A stretch of DNA of 43,841 nt from contig DBEP01000045.1 of the NCBI GenBank assembly GCA_002294045.1, positions 229-44,069 of the forward strand, written 5' to 3'. The stretch comes from Lachnoclostridium sp. UBA903. GTDB lineage: Bacteria; Bacillota; Clostridia; Lachnospirales; Lachnospiraceae. Below the pieces are notes generated by a model. That model worked only from the letters and a program-made list of their open reading frames with translations, was not told the DNA's origin and searched no databases. The position numbers were made by a program, and so were the translations under genes. Position 1 is the stretch's first letter. Every line of letters starts with the position of its first letter. This document shows positions 31,892-41,600 of this stretch, one piece after another.

Positions 31892-33181
31892 ATGTTAAAA
31901 AATAAATTGCTATATCTGCTGTTTCTGATAATCGCCGGTTTTTTTTCCATATTATATAATGAATACTTTATCGGAGTTATTTTTTTAGCGGCGGTCATCC
32001 TGCCTGTTGTACTGTTTGGAATCGTTTTATATTCCTCGTTTAAGATAAAAATTAAACTGGATGTCTCGGCTTTGACAGTGGAAAAAGACGAATATCTGAA
32101 TCTTATCATTTACTTAAAAAACAAGTCTGCTTTTCCGGTTTCGCGTATGGAGCTTTCTATCCGGTATTATAATGAGTTTTCCGGTATAATAAAAAAAGAG
32201 AAAATACAATTGGCTTTGGACCGGAATAGTTTCCAGAATGTTTCCTGTCAGATTACCTCCGGCTACTGCGGTAATATGCTGTTTGAAATTAAAAGCGTAA
32301 AAATATATGATTATTTCCATATATGGTCCGTAAATAAAAAAGTCAGGCAGGCCGTACAGGTATCGGTTCTGCCGAAAATCTATGAAATATCCGGTGATAT
32401 CATTACGGAAAACAACCTTCTTCTGGTGGACAGCGATGTTTATTCGGAGTATAAACCCGGAGATGACCCGTCGGAAGTATTTGGCATCCGGGAATACAGG
32501 GAAGGGGACAAGCCAAACCGCATTCACCGGAAACTCAGCTATAAACAGGCACAGCTGATGGTTAAGGAGTTTAGTGATCCCATAAAAGACTCCATTGTAG
32601 TATTAATGGATTTCAATTACGGGGAAAAACCTGAAAGAAATGCACTCTCACGTTCGCTAATATCTGCTGTTACCTCAGACAGGCCCGGGGCAGGCAATGA
32701 AAGCGAACATGAAGAAATGCTCCGGCTTACGGACGGATTACTGGATTGTGCCATGTCGGTATCTTATAACCTTTTGTTAAATGAACATATCCATAAATTT
32801 GCATGGTATGATAAGGAGCGGGACAGCTTAAGGCAGCTTTTGATTAAAAATAAGCAGGCCAGCTCAGCCGTATTCGAAATTATGCTTAAAACTGCGTTTG
32901 CATGGAACGGGCCATCTGTTCTCAGCGGGTATGCCAGAAGTATTTATAAACAGAATAATACACATATGATTTATATTACCTCTGTACTTAAGGAAGAAGA
33001 GATTTATGAATGGGCTGAAAGTCATAAGGAAACCTTATTATACTTGTTGTATGTAAACCATTTGGATGAGCATCCCGTAAATGAGGAATTGAAAAGTCTG
33101 CTGCAGAATTTAGGTATTACCGTATATGAAATAGATATTAACAACATCCAGGAATCCATTACGGCAATGGGTTATATTTAA
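31892..33181 (+). CDS. DUF58 domain-containing membrane protein
   Basis: A 429-aa protein with two membrane helices at the N-terminus (LLYLLFLIIAGFFSILYN and GVIFLAAVILPVVLFGIVLY), an extracytoplasmic-like beta domain, and the DUF58 signature FGIREYREGDKPNRIHRKLSYK near residues 195-220. The C-terminal half resembles a von Willebrand A-like fold. GGAGG lies just before ATG 31892; the frame back to 31832 overlaps moxR and is not used. It is the usual membrane partner of MoxR. Confidence 0.9.
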   Translation: MLKNKLLYLLFLIIAGFFSILYNEYFIGVIFLAAVILPVVLFGIVLYSSFKIKIKLDVSALTVEKDEYLNLIIYLKNKSAFPVSRMELSIRYYNEFSGIIKKEKIQLALDRNSFQNVSCQITSGYCGNMLFEIKSVKIYDYFHIWSVNKKVRQAVQVSVLPKIYEISGDIITENNLLLVDSDVYSEYKPGDDPSEVFGIREYREGDKPNRIHRKLSYKQAQLMVKEFSDPIKDSIVVLMDFNYGEKPERNALSRSLISAVTSDRPGAGNESEHEEMLRLTDGLLDCAMSVSYNLLLNEHIHKFAWYDKERDSLRQLLIKNKQASSAVFEIMLKTAFAWNGPSVLSGYARSIYKQNNTHMIYITSVLKEEEIYEWAESHKETLLYLLYVNHLDEHPVNEELKSLLQNLGITVYEIDINNIQESITAMGYI

Positions 33182-33199
33182 AAGAAAGGGGCAGGTATC

Positions 33200-35935
33200 T
33201 TGTTTTACAGAAAAAACATAGAAATACGAAACGGTATCGAATTTACCGGACAAAAACGAATTACTTTGAACAATAAGATTCAGATATCACCCCGGATTAA
33301 GACTTTGCAGCTGGTGTTAGTTAATGCCGGTGTATATGGCACAATATTCAGTCTTATCAGCGGATTGGATATTCCTGTGTATCCATTTGCCCTGCTGGCG
33401 GCAATTTTTATTTCCTCTTTGTGTTTTTACGCAATATATTCAATACACGGATTAATGAAATACGGTATGGTCTTTTTTTGGCCCATATATCTTGCCGCAG
33501 GATACCTGTTCCGGATTGAAATTACTAATGGCTTTTGGCACCTGGAAAATATATATATCAGTAAATATAATTCTTATTATAATACGAATGTTCTTAAATA
33601 TCTGGTGGAAAATTACAACGAAAAAGAGGTCCTTACCATATTTTTTATTTTCACGGCTATTTTATTAAGCCAGTTATTTTGCCAATTAATTCTGAAAAAT
33701 AACTTTCGTATCTTATTTATGATTGTTACGGTACCCATTGTACTTTTATCCTTTACCGTGGGTTATATTCCAAAACCGGCGCCTTTCGGCATTTATCTGG
33801 CCTGTTCTATCAGCATACTGGGAATGGGTGTTACGTTAAGAGAGAAACACCGCCGCTTTCCTGTAAAAATTATCCATAAGAAACATAAAAATGAAAACAA
33901 GCTTCTGGAACAGAATTTTAAATATGTTATCGGATTAAAAATAGGCGGTTTTTTGTCCGTATTACTGCTGGCTTTATTCCTGGTTATTTCCATAATCTTC
34001 ACACGGGATTTTTATAACCGTAAATTTGATGTGACGGCTGCGAAAAATAAAATTCAGGAGAAAATGATGGCATTTAATCTTAAGGATGCAATCAATAACA
34101 TAAGCTCCATTCAGCTTAACGGATTGGATTTATTCCAGGGGGTTACGGCCTCAGGGGGTTTGAGCGGCGGGAAACTGGGCAGAATAGGAGAAGTAAATTT
34201 TAATTACCGGACTGCTCTTAGGATTAAAACCCCTGTAATGGGGACCAATCTGTATTTAAAGGGGTATGTCGGCAGTGAGTACAAAGGAAATTATTGGGAC
34301 AGTTTAAGCAGAACAGACCTGGAAACCTATGAAAAAATTGCCGTGTTATGGGAAGACAGTGACTTTACAATCGGAAATCAAAGCAGTTATTTTTTATCCT
34401 TAATTATGGAATTAAGAGGAGCAGCCTACGACGATTTTGGCTTTTCTTTCAGCCAGATAGAAGTAAATGAGGTAAATTCCGGTTCGGGTTATATTTATGC
34501 ACCCTATTATTCGGAATATACACCGGATACTTTGATGGAGGCAGAGAATCCGGAATATGTGACCCCGAAGAAAAAACAGGTTTCTTATTTACTCGGTTAT
34601 TATGAAAATTATAATAATCTGTTTCAATTCGATGCGGAAGAAAATTATGTAACATTTCTAAAGCATTCCCTGATAACGGGTTATGATAATAAGGACGGCA
34701 GCGGGATATTAAACCGGATGGAGGAATACCGGACTTATGAAGAGGCATATCGGAACTATGTTTATGACATTTATACACGGGTACCGGAGACGGGCCTGGA
34801 GAATCTGAAAAAGGAATTTAATAATGTAAAATACGATGAATATAAGGAACAATATGGCGTTAATGCACTGGATATGATTATTGATATGGTCCGGGATAAC
34901 CTGAATCGTAACACGGCGTATTCCCTGACACCGGGTACCTTGCCCAGGGGAAAGGATTTTGTCGAATACTTTTTATATGAGAATCAAACCGGCTACTGTT
35001 CCCACTATGCCTCTGCGGCAGCCATGATATTCAGGACTATTGGAATCCCTGCCAGATACGTGGAGGGCTATATTGTAAAGCCGGCCGACATGTTTAAGGG
35101 GACGGACGGCGCACCGGTACCCGTTATGGAATACAGGAACGGAATGATAAATAATTATTATCAGAATGTGAGAACCATAGATATACCGGATGCCAATGCC
35201 CATGCCTGGGTTGAAATTTATGTGGACGGTTTTGGATGGGTTCCGGTAGAGGTTACACCTGGATTTACCGGCAGCAGTAATTTGACAGGCAATTCCGATA
35301 GCCCGGCGGTTGAACGAAATAATGAGCTTACACCGTCTCCTTCTCCGACAGAGGCTCCCAAGGAGGAAGTAAATCCTTCGGATTCCGTTGATAAAGCTGA
35401 AGATTCTGCTGAAGATAAAGAAGATACCGGTGAGGAAAAAAAAGAAGGGGAAACCGTTTCCGGTGTCTCCGGCAAGGAGAGCAGTGCAGGGCTGCTGTAT
35501 TTAAAGAAAATAGCAGGCATTATCCTTTTTAGCGTTGCTCTGGCAGCAGGAATCGTCCTGTTCCTTTTCCTCAGAGCTTTTTGGATAATGTCGAAGAGGG
35601 AGAACGCACAGAGAACGAAGGATTTCAGTAAGAGAGTACTGCTCCGGTATAACGAAATCAACAGGATTCTGGATTATTACCGTATAAGGATGAATGAGGA
35701 TTTGTCGTTTCAGGAGGCAGCGGTTCAGATAGAGAAGGATTGGAATCTTATCAGGCCCGGCAGGTTTAAACGGTTTGCCGATATTGTTTTAAAAGCCAGA
35801 TTCGGGCAGCACTGCATTACCAGGGAAGAAGCGAAAGAAGCGGAGGAATTTTATAAGGAGCTTGTTAACTCCGTTTATAAAAATACCGGCACCGGGAAAA
35901 GAATTATTCTAAGGTTTATTAAGGTTTTTTATTGA
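33200..35935 (+). CDS. Transglutaminase-like membrane protein
   Basis: A 911-aa protein starting at TTG 33200 (AAAGGGG 8 bases upstream; no suitable ATG nearby). About six N-terminal membrane helices are followed by a large external domain with a transglutaminase/cysteine-protease core: C600 in TGYCSHYASAAAMIF, H668 in AHAWVEIYVDG and D676 complete the triad. A Pro/Ser/Glu-rich linker (about 705-755) leads to a further membrane helix (about 770-792) and a ~115-residue cytoplasmic tail. It may cross-link or cleave envelope proteins or peptidoglycan. It is the third gene of the MoxR-DUF58 operon. Confidence 0.92.
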   Translation: MFYRKNIEIRNGIEFTGQKRITLNNKIQISPRIKTLQLVLVNAGVYGTIFSLISGLDIPVYPFALLAAIFISSLCFYAIYSIHGLMKYGMVFFWPIYLAAGYLFRIEITNGFWHLENIYISKYNSYYNTNVLKYLVENYNEKEVLTIFFIFTAILLSQLFCQLILKNNFRILFMIVTVPIVLLSFTVGYIPKPAPFGIYLACSISILGMGVTLREKHRRFPVKIIHKKHKNENKLLEQNFKYVIGLKIGGFLSVLLLALFLVISIIFTRDFYNRKFDVTAAKNKIQEKMMAFNLKDAINNISSIQLNGLDLFQGVTASGGLSGGKLGRIGEVNFNYRTALRIKTPVMGTNLYLKGYVGSEYKGNYWDSLSRTDLETYEKIAVLWEDSDFTIGNQSSYFLSLIMELRGAAYDDFGFSFSQIEVNEVNSGSGYIYAPYYSEYTPDTLMEAENPEYVTPKKKQVSYLLGYYENYNNLFQFDAEENYVTFLKHSLITGYDNKDGSGILNRMEEYRTYEEAYRNYVYDIYTRVPETGLENLKKEFNNVKYDEYKEQYGVNALDMIIDMVRDNLNRNTAYSLTPGTLPRGKDFVEYFLYENQTGYCSHYASAAAMIFRTIGIPARYVEGYIVKPADMFKGTDGAPVPVMEYRNGMINNYYQNVRTIDIPDANAHAWVEIYVDGFGWVPVEVTPGFTGSSNLTGNSDSPAVERNNELTPSPSPTEAPKEEVNPSDSVDKAEDSAEDKEDTGEEKKEGETVSGVSGKESSAGLLYLKKIAGIILFSVALAAGIVLFLFLRAFWIMSKRENAQRTKDFSKRVLLRYNEINRILDYYRIRMNEDLSFQEAAVQIEKDWNLIRPGRFKRFADIVLKARFGQHCITREEAKEAEEFYKELVNSVYKNTGTGKRIILRFIKVFY

Positions 35936-35965
35936 TATTCAGACGCCGGAATCGTGAAAATTAAG

Positions 35966-35995
35966 TTCACAAAAGTGGTAAAACTATGGTATAAT
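35966..35995 (+). promoter_or_regulatory. Promoter of the cytidylate-kinase-like gene
   Basis: TTCACA (35966-35971), an 18-base spacer and TATAAT (35990-35995), 46 bases before the start. Confidence 0.6.
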
Positions 35996-36040
35996 GTCAA
36001 CAAGTTCAATTTGAAGCCAAGCAAAGGGCCAGGTGTTATT

Positions 36041-36661
36041 ATGAGGAATGTAATTACAATAAGCAGACAGTACGGTAGCGGTGGAAGAGAAATAGGCAAA
36101 AAACTTGCGGGCAAATTTGGAATACCATTCTATGATAATGAATTAATCAGCCTTGCGGCAAAGGAGAGCGGATTTTCCGAATCGGTATTTGAGAAAGCCG
36201 AAAATAAGGCTACGAACAGTCTGCTATACTCCATTGCCATGGGAATGAACGCTTATGGGAATCATGGGTTGGGTTTCTCCCAGCTGTCCCTGGATGACCG
36301 TATTTATCTGGCACAGTCTGATGTAATCCAAAAAGTTGCACAGGAAGGCCCCTGTATTATTGTCGGCAGGTGTGCGGATTACGTATTAAAGGATATGACG
36401 GAAGTTATCAATATATTTATATGGGCTGAGATTGATTTCAGAATTAAAAGAATTATGGAACTGGAAGAACTCACGGAAGCAAAAGTAGTGGAAAAAATCC
36501 ATAAAGTAGATAAAGGAAGAGCCAATTATTATAATTATCATTCCGCTGAAAAATGGGGCAGGGCAGAAAATTATCATTTATCTCTCCGGAGTGATTATAT
36601 CGGCATAGACGGATGTGTTGACTGTATTAAATCCTATGTAGAATACGGTAGTAAGAAATGA
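36041..36661 (+). CDS. Cytidylate kinase-like family protein
   Basis: A 206-aa P-loop kinase of the cytidylate-kinase-like family (Cytidylate_kin2). The N-terminus ITISRQYGSGGREIGKKLA holds the nucleotide-binding loop, PFYDNELISLAAKESGFSE the next conserved block, and IVGRCADYVLKD follows; RAENYHLSLRSDYIGID is near the end. True Cmk enzymes differ in the CMP-binding region, so the phosphate acceptor here is uncertain. ATG 36041 is preferred; the longer frame to 35954 would cross the promoter. It is a single gene closed by the hairpin at 36682. Confidence 0.88.
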   Translation: MRNVITISRQYGSGGREIGKKLAGKFGIPFYDNELISLAAKESGFSESVFEKAENKATNSLLYSIAMGMNAYGNHGLGFSQLSLDDRIYLAQSDVIQKVAQEGPCIIVGRCADYVLKDMTEVINIFIWAEIDFRIKRIMELEELTEAKVVEKIHKVDKGRANYYNYHSAEKWGRAENYHLSLRSDYIGIDGCVDCIKSYVEYGSKK

Positions 36662-36681
36662 AAAAGAATGTATAAATATTA

Positions 36682-36726
36682 CTGGGTAATTGCGGTATGT
36701 TATATAGGCATGCCGCAATTACCCAG
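36682..36726. terminator. 18-bp hairpin after the cytidylate-kinase-like gene
   Basis: CTGGGTAATTGCGGTATG (36682-36699) pairs with CATGCCGCAATTACCCAG (36709-36726) with one G-T pair and a 9-base loop; AATATT on both sides can extend it. It lacks a T-tail, like the hairpin at 23236-23313. Confidence 0.65.
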
Positions 36727-36773
36727 AATATTATCAGTATAATTACAGAAATTGAAAGGCATGGTAATTTAAT

Positions 36774-37979
36774 ATGAAATGGAATGATAAGTTAAACAAG
36801 AGATATACCCTGATTGCAGTATATGTAATTGTAACCTGTATTATTATTTACTGTTTAAGTTTAGTAGCCAAAAGCGCGCCTGCCATTGTAAAGGATATTA
36901 TGGGGCGGGTTAACTGGTTTATGAGAGCTGCGAAGCCGATCGTGCTTGGGTTTGTATTTGCCTATCTTTTTAATCCTGTAAATGATTTTTTTGAAGATAA
37001 ACTTAAAAAATTTAAAATAAAAAACAGACAGCTGAAATCTCCCCGGTCCTGGGCCGTACTTACAACCGTGATTCTTTTCATTATCGTTGTAGTCGGAATC
37101 ATTTCCCTGCTGGTGTTTAGCGTAACCGACCAATTACGGCTGGCTAATTTCGACGATATTATCGTATTGGCTAATTCTTATATGAATACCCTTAATGATT
37201 TTCGGGATTCTATTTTAATTAAGCTGGATGAACTGAATATTCAATCCGATGAAATATCGCAATATGTAAAAGATGCGGCCACTTATATCTTAAATTATTT
37301 AAGATCATTAGGCGGTTCCCTGGTTAATTCCATCACTAATATTTCATCCTATATTACGACCTTTTTATTTTCTTTTATAATTGCGGTTTATTTCATGATA
37401 GACGGGAAATTAATTACGGAATACTTAAAAAAGGTAGGCAAGGCCTTAATAAATGAAAAATGGAACAAAAAAATTGTTAAATTTTTAGCGGATGCCGACA
37501 GCGTTTTTTCCGGATATATCAGAGGCCAGTTAGCGGATGCTTTTGTTATGATGATATTAATCAGTCTTATTCTTTCCGTAATTGGAGTTAAGTTTGCAAT
37601 TATTATAGGCATTTTTGCGGGCATCGGAAATCTCATCCCCTATTGCGGACCCTTTATTGCATACTTTAGCACGATACTCGTATGTATTATAAATGGCCAG
37701 CATAAAGAATTAATTATTGCACTCATTGCTTTATTTATTGTTCAGGCAATTGACGGCAATGTTATAGCTCCTAAACTCTTGAGCCAGAGCATTCAGATAC
37801 ATCCGGTACTGGTTATTATTTCATTAATATTCGGAAATGCTATCGGAGGCCTGCTGGGTATGCTTTTAGCCGTTCCGGTCGGCGCACTGATTAAAGTTCT
37901 GTTTGTAAGGTATATCAATCACAGGCTTGAACAGAAGAACGGGGAGAAGGAGGAAGAAAATGCCTCAACGCAAGCGTGA
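36774..37979 (+). CDS. AI-2E family transporter
   Basis: A 401-aa polytopic membrane protein, second AI-2E/UPF0118 member in the window. It has AKPIVLGFVFAYLFNPVNDFFE near residue 50, a central coiled amphipathic part (about 115-185), FSGYIRGQLADAFVMMIL and the late motif GIGNLIPYCGPFIAYF with DGNVIAPKLLSQSIQIHPVLVI. It differs clearly from the 353-aa YtvI-like copy and matches the general Lachnospiraceae AI-2E type. Function is unproven. It stands alone, about 170 bases before the ABC-transporter operon. Confidence 0.87.
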   Translation: MKWNDKLNKRYTLIAVYVIVTCIIIYCLSLVAKSAPAIVKDIMGRVNWFMRAAKPIVLGFVFAYLFNPVNDFFEDKLKKFKIKNRQLKSPRSWAVLTTVILFIIVVVGIISLLVFSVTDQLRLANFDDIIVLANSYMNTLNDFRDSILIKLDELNIQSDEISQYVKDAATYILNYLRSLGGSLVNSITNISSYITTFLFSFIIAVYFMIDGKLITEYLKKVGKALINEKWNKKIVKFLADADSVFSGYIRGQLADAFVMMILISLILSVIGVKFAIIIGIFAGIGNLIPYCGPFIAYFSTILVCIINGQHKELIIALIALFIVQAIDGNVIAPKLLSQSIQIHPVLVIISLIFGNAIGGLLGMLLAVPVGALIKVLFVRYINHRLEQKNGEKEEENASTQA

Positions 37980-38022
37980 AAAGGACTGCTGCAACAGCTC
38001 CCGGAAGATATTATTGTTAAAA

Positions 38023-38067
38023 TTACGAAAACCTGACATAATATAACAAAATGTCATAAAATCGTAA
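38023..38067 (+). promoter_or_regulatory. Nested dyad operator upstream of the MacB-type operon
   Basis: TTACGA (38023-38028), 5 bases, TGACAT (38034-38039), an 11-base centre, ATGTCA (38051-38056), 5 bases, TCGTAA (38062-38067). Both half-sites therefore read TTACGA-N5-TGACAT in opposite directions, a 45-base symmetric site about 80 bases before the ATPase start. This is the layout of a strong dimeric or tetrameric regulator site; the regulator is not in the window. Confidence 0.6.
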
Positions 38068-38147
38068 GAAATAACATAGTCTTTATTTAAGATATTTGGA
38101 GTAGGATAGATGGGAAACAGGATTTATTAAAGGGAGGAGGGTGCTTG

Positions 38148-39014
38148 GTGTCTGACCGGATTGAGAAGATAATCGAGGTTAAGAATGTTAAAAAAATATA
38201 TCGTATGGGCAGTGAAAAGATATATGCGGTTGACGACGTGAGTTTTGAAATACTGAAAGGAGAATTTTGCTGCCTGTTAGGTACTTCAGGTTCTGGTAAG
38301 TCAACCTTGCTTAATTTAATGGCCGGCATTGAGAAATTAACAGGCGGCCAGATTATGATTAAGGGTAAGAAGATACATAAAATGAATGAAAACAGTCTTG
38401 CCAGATTCAGACAGCGGTATTTAGGATTTGTATTTCAGTCATATAACCTGATGAGTTCCATGACAGCCCTGGAGAATGTGGAATTTCCCCTGGTATTTAA
38501 AAGAGTCAGAGCTAAGGTCAGAAAAAAAATGGCCAGGGATATGCTGATAGAAGTAGGGCTGGGGCCCAGAATATCCCATAAACCGAAAGAGATGAGCGGC
38601 GGCCAGCAGCAGAGAGTGGGCATAGCAAGAGCTTTTGTAGCTAAACCGGAAATTGTATTTGCGGATGAGCCGACCGGGAACCTGGATACAAAAACCGCCA
38701 TGGAAGTCATGAATCTGATAAAAACCATAGCCAAGGATAATAACCAGACCATCGTAATGGTTACCCATGACAGAAGGCTGGCAGAATTTGCAGACCGGAT
38801 AATTCACATACTGGACGGCAAAATACAAAGTGTTGAATTAAACCGTAACAGAAATCGGCCGGAAGCAGAGAACGAAACGTCTGAAATTGATGATATAGAA
38901 TTTGTAAATATAGAAAATGAACCGGATGAGCAGGCTGAAAGTGAGACTGCGGCCTCGGATAATAATGGGATAATACTAAGTGATAAAACAGAACCGGAAT
39001 TACTCTCAAACTGA
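38148..39014 (+). CDS. ABC transporter ATP-binding protein (MacB/LolD/FtsE type)
   Basis: A 288-aa ATPase with Walker A GTSGSGKS (residues 45-52), Q-loop FVFQSYNLMSSMTALENVEFP, signature MSGGQQQRVGIARA, Walker B IVFADEPTGNLD and H-loop MVTHD. These mark the MacB/LolD class, which drives mechanotransmission rather than classic import. A ~55-residue acidic C-terminal tail (ETSEIDDIEFVNIENEPDEQ) is an unusual addition. The start is taken as GTG 38148 with AGGGAGGAGG upstream; TTG 38145 is the alternative. The permease is three genes downstream. Confidence 0.92.
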   Translation: MSDRIEKIIEVKNVKKIYRMGSEKIYAVDDVSFEILKGEFCCLLGTSGSGKSTLLNLMAGIEKLTGGQIMIKGKKIHKMNENSLARFRQRYLGFVFQSYNLMSSMTALENVEFPLVFKRVRAKVRKKMARDMLIEVGLGPRISHKPKEMSGGQQQRVGIARAFVAKPEIVFADEPTGNLDTKTAMEVMNLIKTIAKDNNQTIVMVTHDRRLAEFADRIIHILDGKIQSVELNRNRNRPEAENETSEIDDIEFVNIENEPDEQAESETAASDNNGIILSDKTEPELLSN

Positions 39015-39104
39015 ATTAATTATGCGTATAATCAAATTACTCAGAAAACATTTATTAAGCAGTTAAGGAATCTGAGAATAAGAAAGGAAGAAGAGGGAGA
39101 AAGA

Positions 39105-41582
39105 ATGAAAAGAGCCAGAAAAATCTTTGCCGCAATATTATCTTTGGCATTCATTATCGGCAATTTTGCAGGTAACAGTATTGCTGTTAAGGCTGAAACT
39201 TATGAAAGTAAAGCAACAGCCATAAACTTTGACGGATTGGTAGAGGACATTAAGGGAGTGCCCGGTGAGACGGTTCATGTTTCACTGCCGGTCAGAGCGA
39301 TTAACGGCGCCATATTGGATCCTGTCATAAGAGTTAATACGGATGATTTGCCGCTTACGGTGTCTAATGTAAAGTGTATGACAGGAGAAACCAGAAGGAC
39401 AGAGATTTCAAACATCGAAACTTCATACATTGAATTTGACGTAAAAGTAAAAGAATCTGCAAAAATAGGAAGATATAAATTACTGGTAACTGTGGAATTT
39501 ACCGCTAAGGATCTGGAAGACGGATCCGTTGACACATTTACCTTGGACCTTCCTAACGCATATCTGGTAATAAATAATGAAAAAGAACCCGCTCAGCTGA
39601 CGGTTGATAATATAAAATTTGATGATGCCTATATCGGCAAAGATACAAACTTAATCTTTACCATTAAAAATGAAGGTGAGGTAACGGCGCATAACGCTTA
39701 TTTCAGTATTTCGGGATATGAGGAGGCCGGGATTGTACCGGAATACTCCAAATTAAAACAGCCCATAAACTCTAACGGCAGGCTGGCCGCCGGAGCCACA
39801 TATTATGTAAAGCTGCCGGTAAGCATTGCGGCCACTGCAACGGCAGGAAGTAAAAAACTTTCCGTAAATATGGAATATAAGAATGAAGAAGGGGAAGCCA
39901 GTGAAAGTTCGGTGGAAATATATGTAACTATTGAAACGGACAGCATGGCTCCTAAAATTGAGATAGTCAGCACCAAATATGCCAGTGAACTAAAGGCCGG
40001 TGACAGTTTCAGCCTGGTTACGACATTGCGGAATGCAGGAGATACAAAAGCAAAAAGTATTGAAGTAACAGTGGATGGATTAGGTACATCCGGTTTTCTG
40101 CCTGGATATACGACGAAATCCATATCCGTGAAAGATCTTTCATTTAATGAGAAGGCAGATGTTAAAATTCCTTTAATTGTGTCCAACGAAGCTACGGTAG
40201 GATTAAAAGAGGTTCCCATAACTGTTAATTACAAAGATGAATCAGGAGTTGAAATAACTGCTTCCACAACATTATATCTGGAAGTTGTTGCGGCTGACGG
40301 TGTCGATGCGGAAGGGAAACCAAACATTGTAATAAACAACGTTCAGCAAAATCCGTCACAGCCCAATGCGGGAGCCCGTGTGGATATATCCTTTGATCTG
40401 GTGAATAAAAGCAAAATTGCCATAAGCTCAATCAAGGTTTCCGTAGCCAGCGCGGAAGGAGCCAGCTTTACTCCCATGAATTCGGAGCCTTACCAGTATA
40501 TTGATAAACTGGACGGCGGGAAAAAGAAAAGAATTACGATCCCCTTAATCGCATCGGATACAATTACGGAGGGAACCAACAGTGTAAATATTAAGTATGA
40601 TTATAAAGACGGCAGCGGTAAAGCCCAGTCAGACACGGCTACCCTATATGTCCAGAATGTTCAGAACAGCGGTATAGGAGCCAGTAAGCCGAAATTAATC
40701 ATCAGTAACTTTTCCGCGGATCAGGAGTTAAGGGCCGGTAATACATTTAATTTTAATTTTGATATTAAAAATACCCACTCCAGTGTGGATGCCCTTAATA
40801 TCAAAGTGACATTATCCCAGGCTGACAATATCTTTTCTGTTGCCGAAGGAAGCAATACTTTCTACATAACGGAAATACCTGCCGGGGAAACCGTTTCCAA
40901 TTCCCTGGAGCTAAAAGTTAAAGCCGATGCAACCACAAAAGCATATCCCCTGGAAATAACTATGGAATACGAGTATGAAGGAGCGGAACCAAATCCTACC
41001 ACAGGCGAAATAGGAGAGACGGCTAAGGAAACAATTAATCTGCAGGCAGTAGAAAATTCCAGACCTGTAGTGGATAATGTAGTGGTAGGCTCCTGGGATT
41101 CGCCGATTGTCAACCAGCCGACCGCCTTAACCTTTGAATTCTTTAACATGGGCAAATCCACCCTGAATAATGTCCATGCTTCGGTAGAAGGAGATTATTA
41201 TTTAAGCACCGGAAACATGTATTTTATCGGCAATGTGGAAGCAGGCAGCCAGGAATATGCGGAATTGGAAGTAATACCCACGGTGGAAGGACAGGCAAAA
41301 GGGACCCTGATCGTAACTTTTGAAGACAGTAACGGCGAAGAGGTTTCAATAACGAAAGAATTTGAAGGTGTGATACAGGGAGAATATGTGATTGACAATC
41401 CCGGAGGGGATTTTGGAGTTGACTTCCCTGTCGATACGGCTAAAGCACCGATTCTTCCTGTCGGGGCGTTTGTTATTTTACAGGTGGCCATTCTGGCAAT
41501 TATAACACCGGTAACAAGAAAAGTTAACTTGGTTCTGTACAGAAGGAAGCTGAGAAAACAGGAAGAGGCAGAGGCAGAGTAG
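39105..41582 (+). CDS. Exported CARDB-repeat protein with C-terminal membrane anchor
   Basis: An 825-aa protein with a signal peptide (ARKIFAAILSLAFIIGNFAG, cleavage near VKAET) and about five CARDB/COG1361-type beta-sandwich repeats starting near residues 163, 283, 405, 528 and 655, each opening with a P-x-I-x-I or similar strand and followed by FxIKNxG-like strands. The C-terminus has a membrane helix (PILPVGAFVILQVAILAIITP) and a basic tail. The repeats are adhesion-like and likely bridge the cell wall. Placed between an ABC ATPase and its permease, it is probably the extracytoplasmic partner of that transporter. Confidence 0.85.
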   Translation: MKRARKIFAAILSLAFIIGNFAGNSIAVKAETYESKATAINFDGLVEDIKGVPGETVHVSLPVRAINGAILDPVIRVNTDDLPLTVSNVKCMTGETRRTEISNIETSYIEFDVKVKESAKIGRYKLLVTVEFTAKDLEDGSVDTFTLDLPNAYLVINNEKEPAQLTVDNIKFDDAYIGKDTNLIFTIKNEGEVTAHNAYFSISGYEEAGIVPEYSKLKQPINSNGRLAAGATYYVKLPVSIAATATAGSKKLSVNMEYKNEEGEASESSVEIYVTIETDSMAPKIEIVSTKYASELKAGDSFSLVTTLRNAGDTKAKSIEVTVDGLGTSGFLPGYTTKSISVKDLSFNEKADVKIPLIVSNEATVGLKEVPITVNYKDESGVEITASTTLYLEVVAADGVDAEGKPNIVINNVQQNPSQPNAGARVDISFDLVNKSKIAISSIKVSVASAEGASFTPMNSEPYQYIDKLDGGKKKRITIPLIASDTITEGTNSVNIKYDYKDGSGKAQSDTATLYVQNVQNSGIGASKPKLIISNFSADQELRAGNTFNFNFDIKNTHSSVDALNIKVTLSQADNIFSVAEGSNTFYITEIPAGETVSNSLELKVKADATTKAYPLEITMEYEYEGAEPNPTTGEIGETAKETINLQAVENSRPVVDNVVVGSWDSPIVNQPTALTFEFFNMGKSTLNNVHASVEGDYYLSTGNMYFIGNVEAGSQEYAELEVIPTVEGQAKGTLIVTFEDSNGEEVSITKEFEGVIQGEYVIDNPGGDFGVDFPVDTAKAPILPVGAFVILQVAILAIITPVTRKVNLVLYRRKLRKQEEAEAE

Positions 41583-41600
41583 GCCTGAAGGGAGGTAACC

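Noticed and set aside
35218..35661. 147-codon minus-strand open frame in the transglutaminase gene
   Set aside because: Ser-rich shadow of the Glu/Ser linker coding sequence; no independent signals.
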